From positions 1,309,459-1,373,458 of the forward strand of contig MU004240.1 in NCBI GenBank assembly GCA_010405405.1: a stretch of DNA of 64,000 nt, written 5' to 3'. The notes under the pieces were generated by a model, which did not search any database, was not told the origin of the DNA, and saw nothing but the letters and a program-made list of their open reading frames with translations. This DNA is from Microthyrium microscopicum (Eukaryota > Ascomycota > Dothideomycetes > Microthyriales > Microthyriaceae). Numbering within the stretch: the stretch's first letter is position 1; the number at the start of each line of letters is the position of its first letter. Positions 35,341-46,749 of this stretch are shown here, piece by piece. Position numbers and translations under genes: made by a program.

Positions 35341-37741
35341 AATCGACGCCATGACTCAAAGATTTTCCACTTGATAGTATCATGAGCGACTCCTTGTACA
35401 TTATTACTTACTGCTGTTGTCAAGCGTGACAATTCCGCAAAACACATACTTTAAAGCAATGCATCATGAGCCTCACGACTCGAAATGAAACTTGATTAGA
35501 GCAAAATTCGAAATCCCCATACACCACTGATCGACGGCGGTCGCCAGGATGCGTGGCTTTGGGTTATTTTCCTTTGAAGAGTTCAGTACTTGTTCTCGTA
35601 CCTGTGTTTCCCTTTCATATGATATACAATATGGTGCCAGTCACTAGCAACAGGGGCGTTCGGTTCGAGAGTTGACATCGCTGGTCCTGCTGGAGGTCGA
35701 GAAGAGTCGAAAATCGTGTGTCTGAGAAGCCCAGGCTATCTTGATGTGGAAAACAGTCGGAAGCTATGTCTGAAAGCATGCTGGGCATGAGGAGTATATG
35801 GAGGGAACGATTCTTGCAAACGGGCCTGTCGTTGATCGTGAAAGGGCGCATATACATCGGTAAAGCAGAACGCACGACTGGCATGATCTAATCATGATTT
35901 GGAAGTAACCGAGCAGCCATGAGAAATACAACCACTGCCCACTGCAAACCATTCGCCAGTCTTTATAATCTCTCTGATGTTCTCCCTTGCTACAGAGTTA
36001 GCTTGCGTTCCGGGTGGATGTTGCATTTCCTTGCTTCCAGATTTTCCCGAGTTGGTTGCCTTATTCCAAGTAGTGGTACAAGACAGTAGAGTGCCAGGTC
36101 GAGTTGTTGTAAACTAATGGTTGCTTGCCAGCAACTTCCAACTGCAGGTACATACCAGGATATATAACGCTCAAAAAGCTCATCCATGTGCGAGTTTTCT
36201 TTTGGAGCATGCACAAGTTCTTCTGTACCTGTCGATCTCCTGTGGCGGCGGCTTATTTTGTGCTTCTTCTCACCAAACTAAGCGTGGCTGATGTCTGAAA
36301 CAGCATCGCTTGACCAAAAGCAGTCTCCGTGATGTTTCAGCATTCTCAAAGCAGTAAGCAGCTCCACGATTTATCCCACTTTGGAAAACTTGTCCGTTGA
36401 GGCTCTTACCGATTGTTGAAAGGTACGCGTTTTTCTACGCCTTCTGCTCTTATACGAATGCGACAATGGATAAGCGAGGCCTTGGGACAGTGATGGGCGT
36501 GCAGCAAGGCTGGTATTGGTGATGGTGTTACGGTACGATTGTGTACCAGCTACTAATAGTTGGACAAGTACATGATTCCGAGTACTTTGCCGATGGGAGA
36601 AACAATTGTGTTCCCATGGTCTATTGGTGTTATCCGTCATATATTTCTGCTAATACAATGCGCGTCGCATACAAATCTATACTATTGGTAGAGTTGAGTA
36701 TCTTTTGTCATAGTGGTACATAGAGCTGTTCTTTGTGTCAAACAAGACAGCTTCTTCTTGCGACCCTCAACATGTATTCCCCCTGATCTGTTGATTGGGT
36801 CAGAAGCCATGTTTCCTCACACTTCCAACCGGTTTCTGCTGATTGCCCTTATGAGATGCCATCAATGAATGTACATCTAATCTTCTGACCCACTGTCAAA
36901 CTTGTCCTGCAAGCCCACTTCATTCCTCTCCAGCTGGTTTCTCCTCCTTTTTATGGCCGATGCTACTATACATCTGCGTGGGCTCTTCGCCCTTGGATTT
37001 GTATGTAACGGGCATGGGCCCACGAAAGCGTTTCCGCATGTCTATAAGATTGCGTTTACACACGCCGTATGTGTATTTCAGTGCGCGACACTCATCAGAC
37101 AGCGTGTCTACGAGCGGTGGACGTAGGCAATCGCCTGGTTTGTTGCCTTTCATTACGCAGTCGGACTCGGAGAGACATTGGGCGAGAGCATCACCTAAAG
37201 GCGAAAGCGCTTAGTCTCGTACTATGGATGCTCTGGGACGGAAGGACGTACGTATCTCTTGACAGGAAGGCATGATTGAGGTGGATCGAAGAGCTTGCGT
37301 CGAGCAGGATAGAGACTTAAAAGACCCAATATAGAGACACGTTGAGAAAAGGTTTGCCAGGCAGGTTCTCGGTTGCTGAAGTCAAACGGGGGTCCTGGAC
37401 AATTGACAGGCTACCTGGTTCCTAAGTTCTAACCCGGTACATAAAAGATCTAGGATGGTGAATTGATACCTTTTATGCTTTAGCGAGCTACGCGGCAACC
37501 GCGGCTCGTGGCTTGGCGCGCGCGTGGCATCTCACGAGCTAGCAAGGGTATTGCTTGCAGTCACATTGTCACATGTTTATCATCGACGTCAACGTCAATC
37601 ATCTACAGTACTGTCCCATTTCAGGTCAACCTCAGGGTCGTCCTGTCCAGTTTTGTTCATGACTAGCATTATGGATTTATAGCCGGCCAATACTGGACTA
37701 CACTCTAGATTTCAGTGACCCGCTATTTGGCTTGCGACAGC
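35341..37741. other. Intergenic region, 2.4 kb
   Basis: Downstream of the homeobox gene and upstream of the lipase gene. No coding region, RNA gene or repeat recognised. The sequence 37480-37560 is locally GC-rich (GGCGCGCGCGTGGC) in the lipase promoter area. Confidence 0.45.
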
Positions 37742-39725
37742 ATGGCTTTCTCCTTGCCCTTCTTGGGGCGATTGTACTTCATAGAGTACATCACTCTGCT
37801 TATCTCTCTCCTCTTTCTGTTTCTCGAAGGCGCCATTCGAATCATCACACTGGCCCTTCCCCAGCCAATCATCAATATATGCTATCGAGGATCAAGAAGA
37901 CTGTTTAATGCTCTGTCGGATGCGACCTCGAAGCGTTCGCGAAACAAAAAGAAAGCCATTGTACAGTCCCTAGTTGAGGCCGCGGACTTCCTAGAGCTAT
38001 GCGAGCTGTACGGATATACTGCGGAAGAACATATTGTACAGACTAAGGATGGATACCTGTTGGGACTCCACAGGTTAGCCTGGCGGCGCGGGGAATATCT
38101 ATCACCTGTCAATGCTGGTCCTGGAAGTATACAAAAGAAAGTCATATTTTGTATGCATGGTCTTTTGATGAACTCTGAAGTCTGGGTATGCCTGACGGAT
38201 AAAGAGCGTTGTTTGCCATTCCAGTTGGTCGAGGCAGGCTATGATGTTTGGGTGAGTGATGTTTCAGATCAGGGCCAGGTGTATACTAACAGTACTACAG
38301 TTCGGAAACAATCGTGGCAACAAATACTCTAAAAAATCGACGAAATGGGCACCGACTGAGGCGAGATTTTGGTCATTTTCCATTGACCAGTTCGCTTTCC
38401 ATGACATCCCAGACAGCATCGATTACATCTTAAAGGCAACGGGTCAACCATCCCTATCATACATTGGCTTCTCACAAGGCACAGCGCAAGCCTTTGCGAG
38501 CTTGTCGGTCCATCCTCAACTCAATCAGAAAGTTGATGTGTTCATTGCTCTAGCACCAGCAATGGCCCCTCCAGGTTTATCATCACGACTTGTCAACTCT
38601 TTAGCCAAGGCAACACCGCATTTCTTGTTCCTTGCTTTCGGACGAAAGGCGATACTGAGCTCGGCAACAATGTGGGAAGCGTTACTATACCCTCCAATCT
38701 TCGTTCGATTAGTGGATCAAGGAAACGCTTTTCTTTTTGGATGGAAAAACCACAACATGTCACCTCACCAAAAGCTCGCCGCCTATCCACATCTATACTC
38801 TTATACGTCAACAAAATCCGTTGTCCATTGGTTCCAGATCATTCGAAATGGCAAATTTCAAATGTACGATGATGAAATTCAAGGACCACTAGCCATATCC
38901 GATACTTCAAAATACTACAAGGTGGCCAAGTTCCCGACCCGTAACATCAAGACCCCCATCGTACTGCTATATGGTGGCAGTGACAGTCTCGTTGATATCA
39001 ACGTCATGCTGAAAGAGCTCCCACATCACGCTGAGGTCCGTGAGATACCCCATTATGAGCATCTGGACTTCCTCTGGGCTCATGACGTTGACCAACAAGT
39101 CTTCCCGCATGTTTTTGCAGCCCTCAAAAAGTACACCATGGACGGTGGCTTGTCACCGGAGCATTTAGTCTATCCAAAATCACCATATCCGCGCTCGGCG
39201 AACGATTCGCCAGATAAAAGCGCAGAAGAATTAACAGCCACAGAGGATGAAAGTTTACAAAAGCACACTGAAAACATTACCGGAGCTGACAGCTCCAGCA
39301 GCACTCATTATAAAACCCTCCCAGCATATTCACCAACCACAACATCACACACCGCCCTTACGGAACAAACATCTGGAAGCAGACCCGAAGGTTGGTGGTC
39401 TTCAGACGATGTTGCCGGCACAGAGCCGAATACACCCTCGAAGATAGACAAGGACATGCTATCTCCAACATCACCAACTTCTCTCAAAGGCTCTCTTGAA
39501 GATCGGCTGAAGGTCGCCAAGAAAAATTCCCATTCCAGTCTTCGCTCAATTGACTTTTCCAATGAGCGTGGCATCCGAATTGGCGTTGCCAAAGCACTTG
39601 GTGCAGTGAGCCAAGAGAACAGTGCTCAGGGCATTACAGTATCGCATGAATCAAAAGATGGCAAAGCAACGAAAAGTGGAGAGGGAAAGAAGAAGTTGAA
39701 AAAGAAGCTGCGTATTCAGGCGTAG
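37742..39725 (+). CDS. Steryl ester hydrolase / acid-lipase family, membrane anchored
   Basis: Related to yeast Tgl1/Yeh1/Yeh2, which hydrolyse steryl esters at lipid droplets or the plasma membrane. Two exons, 37742-38251 and 38301-39725 (49 bp intron), 644 residues. A hydrophobic N-terminal span (YITLLISLLFLFLEGAI) fits membrane or droplet anchoring. The AB-hydrolase lipase region begins CELYGYTAEEHIVQTKDGYLL, has the oxyanion HGLLMNSEVW, DVWFGNNRGNKYS across the splice, and the nucleophile elbow YIGFSQGTAQ. Asp appears in YGGSDSLVD and His in HYEHLDFLWAHDVD, completing a triad. The C-terminal 160 residues are Ser/Thr-rich and end in a Lys-rich cluster (GKKKLKKKLRIQA). The ATG at 37742 is the first in frame. 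Confidence 0.92.
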
Positions 39726-40437
39726 AAGCCGATATCAAGCATATTTAATTGGCGCGGAACTCCACGTGAGGTTTTGAAGTCCGAGATGGAGGCTGCTAGG
39801 GGTACACGTAATAGCATGACTGGCGTACACAAGCACTAGAGCTTAATGATGATTATGAGCATGTTATACACACCCTCAACGTGATAGTTACTTCCTCGTT
39901 TTTGGTGAGATCACGGCAATAACAAACTACTAGATTAGGCAGGTATACCCCGATGAAATCACGGATTCTAGGGTGTGAGGTCCGAACTCGGTTGTATGAA
40001 ACGTAAATGATGGCAAATGGTTAGAAACCATTCTAGGCAGAATAGTATCTAGAATTCTCTTACTTATAAATGGAACTCGGCGTACACCGGAATGACTCTG
40101 ATGAATTGAAACAATATGACGGAAAAGATGCCGCATGCCGCTAATCATCAATCGACCAATGAAATAGCCTCAATATCAGACATTACAGGGGTCGCATCGC
40201 GAGCCTCCCATGCAGCTTCAATGAGCCGCATCCTAAAATAAATGCCGAGCACATGCATTAATTGACGACTCCTGTCACCAACTTTTGTTCTTGATATTTC
40301 GACTTCATAACGGTCGCCTGTTCGTGCAAAACACTCCTTTGGCCTCATTTTGGCCCTCCTTCTTACATTGAACCCTGATCACCGCCCGTTATCGAACATT
40401 CAACTTTTTATATCCACCGATAAGGAATTTTGATATC
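39726..40437. other. Intergenic, CCP1 promoter
   Basis: Lipase 3' flank and CCP1 promoter. A minus-strand 66-codon frame (40348-40148) has a plausible ATG but no family resemblance and overlaps the promoter, so it is not called. Confidence 0.45.
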
Positions 40438-41660
40438 ATGCCTTCGACTTTCACAGCTCGCGCTTTTGCTCGAAACGCTTTCCGCACTGCTCAATCGACT
40501 CCGAAAACACCATTACTTCGCTCCTCTGGTCGGTTTACTCCCCCTACTCAAGCTTTCCGCCAGCAATCTCGTCGCGGATACTCAACAGAGCCTCCGGCAG
40601 CCAAAGGGGGCAGCAATGCGTTGAAATATATCTTGGGCGTTGGCGCTATTGTTGGTGGAGGAGGCTACTACGCTTATACTCAAGGGCTTTTTGGCGGAGA
40701 GACTGCGCTAGCTAAGGAGTTTACGCCTGCTTTTGCGGACTATCAGAAAGTTTATGATGCGGTCGCAAAGAAGCTTGTGGAGAAGGACGAATATGATGAT
40801 GGAAGTTATGGACCTGTGCTGCTGCGTCTGGCATGGCATGCAAGTGGAACGTAAGTGTTTGTGGAAGTCTTTGGTGGGAACACTACTTACTGGCCTATTA
40901 GATACGACAAGGACACGAATACTGGCGGATCGAATGGCGCGACTATGCGCTTCCAACCTGAGGGAGACCATGGCGCGAATGCCGGTCTGACACATGCTCG
41001 TGACTTCTTGGAGTCAATTAAACAGGAATATCCATGGATCACATATTCTGGTAGGAGATCTAGAGCACTGTTATTCATTGGTAATGCTGACAGGATTCAG
41101 ACCTCTGGACGCTGGCTGGTGTCGCCGCCATCCAAGAAATGCAAGGCCCAGTCATTCCCTGGCGTCCCGGCCGTGCTGATCGTGACGTGAGCTTCTGTAC
41201 TCCCGACGGCCGTCTGCCCGACGCATCCAAGAACCACGATCACTTGCGCGCCATCTTCAACCGCATGGGTTTCAACGACCAAGAAATCGTCGCTCTCTCC
41301 GGCGCACACGCGCTCGGCCGCTGTCACACCGATCGCTCCGGATTTGACGGACCCTGGACGTTCTCACCAACAGTGCTGACGAACGACTACTATGCGTTGT
41401 TGATGGATGAGAAGTGGCAGTGGAAGAAATGGAATGGTCCAGCTCAGCTTGAAGACAAGAAAACCAAGAGCTTGATGATGTTGCCAACAGACTATGCGCT
41501 GATCAAGGACAAGTCGTTCCGGAAGACGGTCGAGTTGTATGCGAGGGATAATGATGCGTTCTTCAAAGACTTTTCGGAGGTTGTTATGAAGTTGTTTGAG
41601 CTGGGTGTTCCATTCACGGCTAGCGAGGAGAGTCGGTTCCGGTTCAAGCCTTCGGAGTAG
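40438..41660 (+). CDS. CCP1: Mitochondrial cytochrome c peroxidase
   Basis: Haem peroxidase of the mitochondrial intermembrane space that reduces H2O2 with electrons from cytochrome c. Three exons, 40438-40850, 40902-41050 and 41101-41660, 373 residues. An Arg/Ser-rich presequence (to about 60) is followed by a hydrophobic sorting segment ([17 protein letters not shown]), the usual bipartite signal. Distal residues Arg130, Trp133 and His134 are in RLAWHASGT, the proximal ligand is His257 in [11 protein letters not shown], and the electron-transfer Trp is Trp273 in [22 protein letters not shown] crosses intron 1 and SDLWTLAGV crosses intron 2. All active-site residues are intact. Confidence 0.97.
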
Positions 41661-41884
41661 ACCGGTTGAGGGTATCGGATCCTATGATGGTTGTGCTGTT
41701 TGATTTTGTTTATTACCCAATAGAACGTGTATAGATGTAGAATCGGACATTTGATAGAGTCTGTTGTAGTTTATAGATAGAGGAATACTTCACTTGAAAT
41801 TTTCATTATAGACACGGTGTCAATAAAGACGCTGTAAGTCATCAGACTCCATCCACGAGTGCTCGGTCGTCATCGTCACTGTCT

Positions 41885-41956
41885 GATCCATCCTCGCTCT
41901 CACTATCCGATCCATCTTCGCTCTCAGTATCTGATTCATCTCCGCTCTCATCTTCC
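41885..41956. repeat. Three 24-bp tandem repeats encoding the acidic tail
   Basis: Units 41885-41908, 41909-41932 and 41933-41956 (GATCCATCCTCGCTCTCAC.. with few changes) encode SESEDGSD-type octads of the coiled-coil gene. Confidence 0.75.
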
Positions 41957-42098
41957 CCTTCTTGTGCAGTCGCGACCATTCTCGCTACCTTCGCCTTCTC
42001 AGAATCCAATTGTCTCTTTGCTTGAGCTAATTGTAGATTCAACTCTGCAATCTCGATATCCTGAGACGCCATCATTTGGTCCTTGACACAATTGGTCC

Positions 42099-42329
42099 TT
42101 AGCAGCAATCATTTGGTCACCTTGAGCAAGCATCTCGTCTTTAGTAGCAATCAGCGCGTCTAACTTGGCTTTGTGCTGGTCGCTTTGGGCATTTAGCTCG
42201 ACCTGGACAGCAATTCTCTTGTCCTTGCTAGCAATCCATTCGACTTGATTGGCAATCAGCGCGACCTGACCAGCAACCAACTCGTCCCTATTAGCAATCT
42301 GTGCGTCCTTTTGAGCAATCTGCTCGTCG
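42099..42329. repeat. Eleven degenerate 21-bp repeats encoding heptads
   Basis: Each 21-bp unit encodes D/V-x-x-I/L-A-x-K/Q. The array is a coding minisatellite; nucleotide units are diverged but exactly in register. Confidence 0.7.
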
Positions 42330-42502
42330 TTACTAGCGACCTGGTTGTTGATGATGGACATTATCCCGTCGGAAAAGCCACGACAAGAAGCAGCTACTTC
42401 GCTCGGTAAACGATCCAAGCTATTCAACACTTTTGCAATTTGCCGGTTCATGTCTTGTGAAGGTGAAGTTGAGGTAGATGAGATGTGATCAGGCTGCGCC
42501 AT

Positions 42503-42958
42503 ATCTGGTTGTTCTGCTGGTTTTTGTGTGGATTCTGCTTGCGTGTCGCTTTTAACACCATTAGGTGCTATAATAATCCTGATAGCAATGAGTTTTGGGC
42601 AGGGCGAGGAGGGAGAGTTGATGTTGAGGGATGTCAAAGTTGTAGATTCGTTGTTGATGAATATCAGATGTCGTGGGAAGACTCGTAGCTTACGAGGGCC
42701 GCCGCTGTAAGATATGGAGAGAGCTAAGGTCACCTTGGGATTAACTTAGTGCTGCTTTGAGACTTGGAAGGCAGTTGCAAAGGAAGTTCCTTCCTATTTT
42801 TTCACCATAAGGCTGCGACCTCCCACGTCCACCGCAAGCTTCTCGTCCAAATCGCAAGCAGATGTCTTTCGTTCGCATTGTTTGATCTTAATACGTCTCT
42901 TGCGTTGGCTACTAAATCTTCAGCGAAGCATTTTCGCTTGATGATTCGAATATGTAAT
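42503..42958. other. Region between coiled-coil gene and Zn2Cys6 gene
   Basis: The coiled-coil frame stays open upstream to about 42733 (..STQKPAEQPD before MAQPD) but has no ATG there, so a 5' exon or a longer non-ATG-started relic is possible. The remainder is the 3' flank of the regulator gene. Confidence 0.4.
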
Positions 42959-44353
42959 CTATTCATCGACTATCCGATCTGTGATAGTACAGAATATGCC
43001 TGCTGCTGCACAATCAACTGAACATTTATCATACTGCGGTTTCTCACCAGCATAAATCCCAGGTGCTTCAGGCGAAGAGAAGAAATCCAGCTTATCAACA
43101 TCATACTCTCGAAGCTGATGTCTAAGCCTCTCGAGTGCCAATTTCGCTCTTCGCTGTGCCCACCACATACTCTCCACTTTCGCATTCGCCACCGCCGAAA
43201 AGAAGTGAAACATGAGCAAATAAGCAACCATATCTCCCTGCTTCTCCAACCTGACCATCCCCGCCGACATAAGAATCGGCCACGTGAACAAATACCTCGA
43301 AATCGCATGATCCAGCCTCGATACATCTAGCATCCCACGATCCCTCAGCTTCAGCACAGAAATGACCGGCACCACCCGCACCACCTCGCGGTGATACGCC
43401 TGGTACGCCTCATCACCATCCTTCCTTGCATCATCTGGCCTCAGCAGCATATAATGCCTTTTAAACGCCGCATGCAATTCCGCCGGCACATCCGACCCAT
43501 TCACCAAAGCCGCAAGCTGAATCTTCGGACTATACGCCATCGTAGCCGCCCACAACGAGCCCTTTAATAAACCCTGTTCTATCACGATGCCCTTGATGCC
43601 TTTGCCAAGCGGGATGAGGTCGCCTATGCCGGACATGCTTACTTCGTTCTGCTCTGGCTTGGCCCATGCGTAATGCAGTAGCAGGACGGAGAAGGCGAAG
43701 AGATGGCTTGCTTGGTCATCGCTTAGGTTTGCATTGAGAGCGAGACGGCAGCCGTTGATGGCGATGGTTTGGTGCTGGAGTTCGGCGTCGGCGATGGTTT
43801 GGTCGTGGGGTTGCGTTGCGAGGAGGTGGGCGGCGGCGATGGCGAGGAGGGAGTGCATTAGATATTCGTTCTGATGATGGATTAGTTGGGAGGCTATAGA
43901 TAAGCAGATGGTGATGGGGAGGTTACGGTTAGTGCCATTTGGATATTCTCTTTCCATATCGTATCGCGTGGTCTACCACCGAGGGCCAGGGTGTGCAGCG
44001 TTTGGTGCTCGAATTGGTAGAAGAGCCGTATGTTCATGAGGTCAAGATGCGAGCTTGGGATGCTGGTGAATTTGACTTTTTCGTCTTCTGGTTCATTGTC
44101 GATTTTGGGTGGGCGGATACATTCGTCGCCTCTTCGTCTGCATGCTGAGCATTTTGGTGTTTTTTCATCACACTGAAAAGACCACTTAGTAAACACTCAA
44201 AAACATGTAAGATGTTATGTTGGAATGTACCTTGATTTTGCGAGCTTTGCAGCTTGAACATCCATATCTTGACTTCCGATGGGTCCGACGGACTCGAGAT
44301 GTACTTCCATCAGTCTGGATATCTGCAAATTGAAGTTCGGGTTTTTTAGCCAT
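42959..44353 (-). CDS. Zn(II)2Cys6 transcription regulator
   Basis: Three exons, 44353-44231, 44172-43927 and 43870-42959, 426 residues. The zinc cluster spans intron 1: YGCSSCKARKIK then CDEKTPKCSACRRRGDEC, giving the six cysteines in the C-x2-C-x6-C-x5-C-x2-C-x6-C spacing. This nuclear DNA-binding module usually recognises CGG triplets as a dimer. It joins a fungal transcription factor domain: NIQMALTNEYLMHSLLAIAAAHL across intron 2, then LLHYAWAKPEQNE and ..WPILMSAGMVRLEKQGD. The domain resembles the upc2/sterol-uptake-type regulator group (LMHSLLAIAAAHL), but the target cannot be read from the sequence. It is divergent from a short-chain dehydrogenase gene with 437 bp between starts. Confidence 0.9.
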
Positions 44354-44790
44354 TATCGATGATCAAAACGGGTAAACGAGGATATCCGAACATGATTTCG
44401 GGACCTGTCTCTTTAAAAGGCTTACATCTCGTTTCATGCTCGTATACCGAATGGGGAACACGAGCGTGCTAGTTCTACATTTGGGTTAGCCTCTGGGTGC
44501 ATCTTCAAGATTTATATCGCTATTATTCGCCAGCCTGAAATGATATATTTTACAAATATAGCTTTGAGCGATTGCCAGAGCTCAAACGTACAGAATCAAG
44601 CACTTCAACTTACCATTTTGCATTGGGTTCTTGCCCAGCTCGTGCCTCATGTTGTGGTTAGTGACGTCACGAAGTAAATAAATGACAAGGACTATGGGAA
44701 CCTAGGACGTGTGGGCTCGTGGCGAGTGAGACATGCTCACTTTGATACTTACATTTTCTTCCAATTCACTTCTGCAGTTACAATTACACC
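44354..44790. promoter_or_regulatory. Divergent promoter of regulator and SDR genes
   Basis: 437 bp between the two ATGs. The last 40 bp before the SDR start are pyrimidine-rich (TTTTCTTCCAATTCACTTC). I find no clear CGG..CCG pair; the sites of the adjacent regulator are unknown. Confidence 0.5.
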
Positions 44791-45779
44791 ATGCCTGCTG
44801 AAACTCACGAATTAAGAGCTGGGAAGCTGTTCTCAGTTCAGGACTATGTATGCGTTGTCACGGGCGGAGGTACCACTACCCTTCTAAGATATTCTTCGGG
44901 TCATGCTTAACTCTTCTCAGGAACGGGTATAGGACTAATGGCCGCTCAAGCACTAGCTGCCAACGGAGCAAAAGTATACATCACAGGCCGTCGAGCAGAA
45001 GTCCTTGAAAAGGCATCAAAATGGCACGACCCGAATGGAGGAACCGGCTCCATCATCGCAAGTGTAACCACAGATGTCACCAGCAAAGACGACTTGGAGA
45101 AGCTCGTGGACTACATCTCCAGTAAGGAGAAACACGTCGACCTGCTGATAACCGCCGCCGGCATCTCCGGTCCAAAGGCTGAGCCAGACACCAAGGATGC
45201 CAAAGATCTTAAAGCCAAATTATGGGATAATGAGAGCTTCGAGGACTGGAACAAGACCATGACTACAGATGTTAGCGCGGTATACTTCACTACTGTCGCT
45301 TTCCTTCCGCTGCTGCAGGCGGGTTCCAACGTCAAAGGCCACCTGACTGCCTCGGTAATCGTGATATCCAGCATGTCCGGAATCATGCGGCATGCGCAAG
45401 GCCATTTCAGCTACAATGCGGCCAAAGGTGGCACGGTACACCTCACCAAGCTGATGAGTGCCGAGTTCCAAAAGGCAAAGATCCGAGTGAACAGCATTGC
45501 TCCTGGTTACTTCCCGAGTGAAATGACAACGAATGAAAGCGGGAAGGACAATAAGAGTGAGATCCCTGATGAGAAGATACAGGAAAAGGGTCATGTTCCA
45601 GCGGGTCGGCCGGGCGAGGATGAAGAGATGGCGATGGCGGTGGTAAGTTTTATCTGTGTGGTGCTTGTTGAAGTTACTAATTGCTACTGTGTTAGCTGTT
45701 TCTGGCAAGAAACAATTATGTCAACGGGGAGATCCTCGCTATTGATGGTGGAGTTTTGAATGTCGTGGGTGGGCGCTGA
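44791..45779 (+). CDS. Short-chain dehydrogenase/reductase
   Basis: NAD(P)-dependent oxidoreductase with a Rossmann fold. Three exons, 44791-44869, 44921-45642 and 45696-45779, 294 residues. The cofactor motif TGGGTGIG is created at the first splice (VVTGG|GTGIGL); TGRRAE follows beta-2, favouring NADP. LLITAAGISGP replaces the usual NNAG. The catalytic Ser is in VIVISSMSG and the YxxxK is YNAAK. IRVNSIAPGYFPSEM and VNGEILAIDGGVLNVVGGR close the protein. Overall it resembles 3-oxoacyl-reductase/RhlG-like fungal SDRs; the substrate is unknown. It may be controlled by the divergent Zn2Cys6 regulator (inference). Confidence 0.93.
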
Positions 45780-46456
45780 AGAATTGTCCAAAAGTGTATG
45801 TTGTGTCTGATTGTTGATGAGACGGGAGGAGAGGGATGCAGGTTGTCATTGCCGGCCGGGCAGATTCTATGCAAATATGTGCAGTATGCGGTGAAGCCAA
45901 GAGATGCACAAAATAGATGGACATACGCATATGGCCAATGGAGACGAATGTGTTGGCAGATTGTTTTTATATTGTCGAGTCAAGGACTACAAGTCGTGTT
46001 GTTGACGCGAAAAGCAAACAGGCCGGGGCTGACCTTCCACTTTGAGATGGAAGGGTACATGCAATTATTTCATGCTTATCCATGGCTAATCCATCCCCCA
46101 TAGATTATTTGGGATCTGACACAGGCAACATAGACAGATTTAGTTGTATAATAAAAAGTTATGGAATTGTAAAAGTGCTGATTATAATGCATAGCCGTCT
46201 CCGTGCCAACGATACTTTGAAACGCAGCAACTTTTGGATTTGCAGGAGAGTGTGAGAGCATCTCGCGTGTTGGACTGTTGGACGGAAGTTGCACGCGTGC
46301 ACTGCATCCGGTATTGTACCAAGAGTCGTCTACCTGTTGAACCTTGATCCTTAACACCATACCATTAACACAGCCTGATATTCCCACCCACTACTACCAA
46401 CTCCCATCTCTTCGTGTAACCTCAAACTCTCCTTTCTCCTCCATCTCGGAATCCGA

Positions 46457-46480
46457 ATGCCGCTCCAAAATCCACCTTGA
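46457..46480 (+). other. Upstream ORF 1 in sepH leader
   Basis: ATG to TGA, 7 codons (MPLQNPP), 270 bp before the kinase ATG. Relevant only if the transcript starts further upstream. Confidence 0.35.
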
Positions 46481-46571
46481 GGCTCCTCTACAGCCGCCCA
46501 GTCCCTCCCACCACCACACTATTCCGCTATCCGCCTCTACATTCTGGTCGTCATCTCTAATTGAGACTGCT

Positions 46572-46688
46572 ATGACGATTCCGGTGTTCCTTTCAGCACC
46601 CGCGTCTCTTTTCCTACTCGACCCTCAATCCGACCACCGCTGCGTCCAACTTCAAGCTGGCCCCCACCCCTACTCCATGTTGTCCTAA
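46572..46688 (+). other. Upstream ORF 2 in sepH leader
   Basis: ATG to TAA, 38 codons (MTIPVFLSAPASLF..), ending 61 bp before the kinase ATG; a candidate translational brake unless spliced out of the leader. Confidence 0.35.
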
Positions 46689-46749
46689 GCGCACCCCCAT
46701 TCGAGGTTGAACGTCACCGCTGCGCTGCTGTAAACCGTTTCTGAACAAC

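Larger units (their letters stand above)
41842..42502 (-). pseudogene. Heptad-repeat coiled-coil protein with frameshift
   Basis: The minus frame starting MAQPDHISSTSTSPSQDM (42502) leads into eleven perfect 7-residue units (DEQIAQK, DAQIANR, DELVAGQ and so on to DQMIAAK; 42329-42099). It then leaves frame at 42100-42076 and would stop at 41999 (167 residues). The +1 frame after that point continues the heptads (DQMMASQ, DIEIAEL, NLQLAQA) and ends in an acidic tail SESEDGSDSDDDD..ALVDGV at 41842. The break coincides with a 9-bp direct repeat (TTGGTCCTT at 42076 and 42092 on plus, 16 bp apart). Removing 16 bp restores one frame. I see no intron that does so. The protein is unrecognised; it is either a truncated allele or a pseudogene. 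Confidence 0.6.
45780..46749. promoter_or_regulatory. sepH promoter and probable long C/T-rich leader
   Basis: The 400 bp before the kinase start are pyrimidine-rich (for example 46378-46445), typical of promoter/5' leader sequence. Two upstream reading frames lie in it (listed separately). Confidence 0.5.

Noticed and set aside
40148-40348. 66-codon minus frame in the CCP1 promoter
   Set aside because: Plausible ATG but no family resemblance and it occupies the CCP1 promoter; kept only as a remark.
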